Shown: piece after piece, positions 7,334 through 8,539 of the stretch
Layout of the letters: each line of letters starts with the position of its first letter
How positions within the stretch are numbered: position 1 is the stretch's first letter
Source of the DNA: an uncultured Desulfovibrionaceae bacterium
GTDB lineage: Bacteria; Desulfobacterota; Desulfovibrionia; Desulfovibrionales; Desulfovibrionaceae
Direction of reading: 5' to 3'
Assembly: GCA_947074125.1 (NCBI GenBank)
Contig: CAMTOM010000048.1
Span: 1-8,539 of the forward strand
Length of the DNA: 8,539 nt
The notes under the pieces: model-generated
The model's database searches: none
Told to the model about the DNA's origin: nothing
Seen by the model: only the letters and a program-made list of their open reading frames with translations
Program-made: the position numbers and the translations under genes

Positions 7334-8409
7334 TATGCCTGTCCTTTTTCATTTAATAACTGAGCAAGTTCTTCCATAAAGGCAGTAAGCAAAGCTTCCT
7401 GACCACTGACAGAGCGTACCACTTCACCTTTTCGGAAAATGATTCCCCTGTCACGACCACCAGCCACACCCAAATCAGCTTCACGTGCCTCTCCAGGCCC
7501 ATTAACCACGCAACCCATCACAGCCACTTTTATATCGGCTGTTTCGTGAGCAAGACGATCTTCAACCTGCTGTGCCAAAGCAAACAAATCAATTTCAGTC
7601 CGCCCACAGGTAGGACACGAAATGATTTCCGGACCACGACGCCGCAAATCAAGTGCCCGTAAAATTTCCCACGCCACAGGCAATTCTTTTTCCGGTGGTG
7701 CTGTCAGGGAAACACGCAAGGTATCTCCAATACCCTCCCAGAGCAAAATCCCCAGACCTACAGCGGACTTGACAGCGCCGCGCACCAGGCCTCCGGCTTC
7801 TGTGATACCAATATGCAAAGGATAGTCACACACAGCCGCCAACTCCCGATACGCTGTCACACATTCACGCACCGCAGAAGATTTTATGGAAATTTTTGTT
7901 TCGTAAAAATGGCGCTTTTCCAGTAAGCGTACATGAGCAAGCGCACTCTCTACCAGAGCCTTTGCGCTGGCACTCCCATATTTGCGAAGAATATCTTTTT
8001 CCAGCGAACCGCCATTCACGCCGATACGGATAACACAGGCATGCGCCTTGGCTGCGTCCACAACCGTATTGAGCTTTGCCTCACCGCCAATATTTCCAGG
8101 ATTGATGCGTAAGGCCGCCACTCCATTTTCGATTGCCCGTAAAGCCAGGCGATAATCAAAATGAATATCGGCGATAAGGGGCACATTCACTTTGTCTATA
8201 ATAGCACGCAAAGCCTCCGCCGCCCGTTCATCCGGTACAGCCACACGTACCAGCTCACAGCCTCCAGCAACAAGGCGCTCTATCTGGGCTACCGTTGCCG
8301 CAACATCACGGGTATCCGTGTTGGTCATGCTTTGCACAACAACAGGACTGTCACCACCCAGGGGTACATTCCCGACGCGAAGCAAGCGTGTTTTGTGGCG
8401 TGAGCCCAT
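7333..8409 (-). CDS. ispG: 4-hydroxy-3-methylbut-2-en-1-yl diphosphate synthase (IspG/GcpE)
   Basis: IspG reductively opens the cyclic diphosphate MEcPP to HMBPP, the penultimate step of the MEP pathway, using a [4Fe-4S] cluster and an electron donor such as flavodoxin or ferredoxin. The chosen frame gives 358 residues, within the compact bacterial range. The TIM-barrel half includes PVVVQSMTNTDTRDV (22-36), VPLIADIHFDYRLA (76-89), LRINPGNIGG (100-109) and IRIGVNGGSLE (127-137). The C-terminal half carries the cluster cysteines C265 and C268 in CPTCGRTE and C300 in MGCVVNGPGEA, with E307 as the conserved acid. The frame stays open to 8529 (398 residues), but the extra 40 residues are charged and unlike the family. 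ATG 8409 is chosen because GAGGGAG lies directly upstream; the in-frame ATG at 8421 has no good site. The stop overlaps proS by one base. Confidence 0.96.
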   Translation of the reverse strand: MGSRHKTRLLRVGNVPLGGDSPVVVQSMTNTDTRDVAATVAQIERLVAGGCELVRVAVPDERAAEALRAIIDKVNVPLIADIHFDYRLALRAIENGVAALRINPGNIGGEAKLNTVVDAAKAHACVIRIGVNGGSLEKDILRKYGSASAKALVESALAHVRLLEKRHFYETKISIKSSAVRECVTAYRELAAVCDYPLHIGITEAGGLVRGAVKSAVGLGILLWEGIGDTLRVSLTAPPEKELPVAWEILRALDLRRRGPEIISCPTCGRTEIDLFALAQQVEDRLAHETADIKVAVMGCVVNGPGEAREADLGVAGGRDRGIIFRKGEVVRSVSGQEALLTAFMEELAQLLNEKGQA

Positions 8410-8539
8410 AATCTCCCTCATCAATTCACAAGCGCACCTTTTTAATAGAATATCTGTCCTGCCCTGTTCCCTCCAAACATTCTCTTCCCTCCCCACGCAC
8501 ACCTCCGCCTCCCTTCGCTCATTTCCCAACTCACGCCCT
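8410..8539 (-). promoter_or_regulatory. Non-coding region upstream of ispG with weak candidate promoter
   Basis: This is the only non-coding stretch upstream of the gene cluster inside the window. On the minus strand, TTGGAG (8471-8476) and TATTCT (8447-8452) are separated by 18 bases and could be a sigma-70-like promoter. They match the consensus at only three and four of six positions. Transcription from it would give a leader of roughly 30 bases before the ispG ATG. The region is strongly purine-biased on the minus strand, with several GGAGG-like runs at 8465-8513. No riboswitch or terminator fold is recognisable. The operon may instead begin further upstream, beyond the window. Confidence 0.3.
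8413..8419 (-). promoter_or_regulatory. Ribosome binding site deciding the ispG start
   Basis: GAGGGAG on the minus strand ends three bases before ATG 8409; its GAGG part is six bases away. It overlaps the alternative ATG at 8421, whose own nearest SD-like run (AAGG) is about 15 bases away. This supports the 358-residue ispG product over the 362- and 398-residue alternatives. Confidence 0.6.

Noticed and set aside
8410..8529. N-terminal extension of ispG to a 398-residue protein starting at 8529.
   Set aside because: The extra residues are highly charged, unlike the IspG family start, and the shorter form has a strong ribosome binding site directly before it.
1..8539. Search for mobile elements, CRISPR repeats, tRNA or rRNA genes, toxin-antitoxin pairs or defence genes.
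   Set aside because: The window is almost entirely filled by seven intact or edge-cut housekeeping genes, and no repeat array, transposase or RNA-gene pattern was visible on either strand.

Overview
The window is an ordinary but compact housekeeping segment of a bacterial chromosome. It holds seven protein genes, all on the minus strand and transcribed right to left: ispG, proS, xseA, an M23-family metallopeptidase, xseB, ispA and dxs. Base composition is about half G+C. The gene order, with isoprenoid genes flanking the exonuclease VII genes and a secreted M23 peptidase between xseA and xseB, resembles what I recall from Desulfovibrio and relatives (Desulfobacterota). That assignment rests on gene order and general protein resemblance; no search was run.

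Layout from the right edge: positions 8410-8539 are a purine-rich (minus strand) non-coding stretch upstream of ispG with only a weak candidate promoter. ispG (7333-8409) and proS (5606-7333) overlap by one base as TAATG. A 49-base gap containing a 17-base dyad separates proS from xseA (4027-5556). The peptidase gene (3125-4021) starts five bases after the xseA stop and takes its ribosome binding site from the xseA 3' end. xseB (2838-3086), ispA (1847-2740) and dxs (1-1789, 3' end beyond the window) follow with gaps of 38, 97 and 57 bases. No convincing intrinsic terminator is visible between the genes, so one polycistronic transcript is likely.

Three genes belong to isoprenoid synthesis. Dxs makes 1-deoxy-D-xylulose 5-phosphate, the entry step of the MEP pathway; IspG performs the late iron-sulfur reductive step; IspA condenses the C5 units into farnesyl diphosphate, the precursor of quinone side chains and of undecaprenyl phosphate. 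XseA and XseB are the two subunits of exonuclease VII. ProS charges tRNA-Pro. The M23 protein is an exported, probably peptidoglycan-cleaving enzyme.

No mobile element, CRISPR array, RNA gene or evident new system was found. Long open frames on the plus strand are antisense shadows of the real genes. The observations in Part 2 are modest: operon architecture, translational coupling, one dyad and one G-rich tract.
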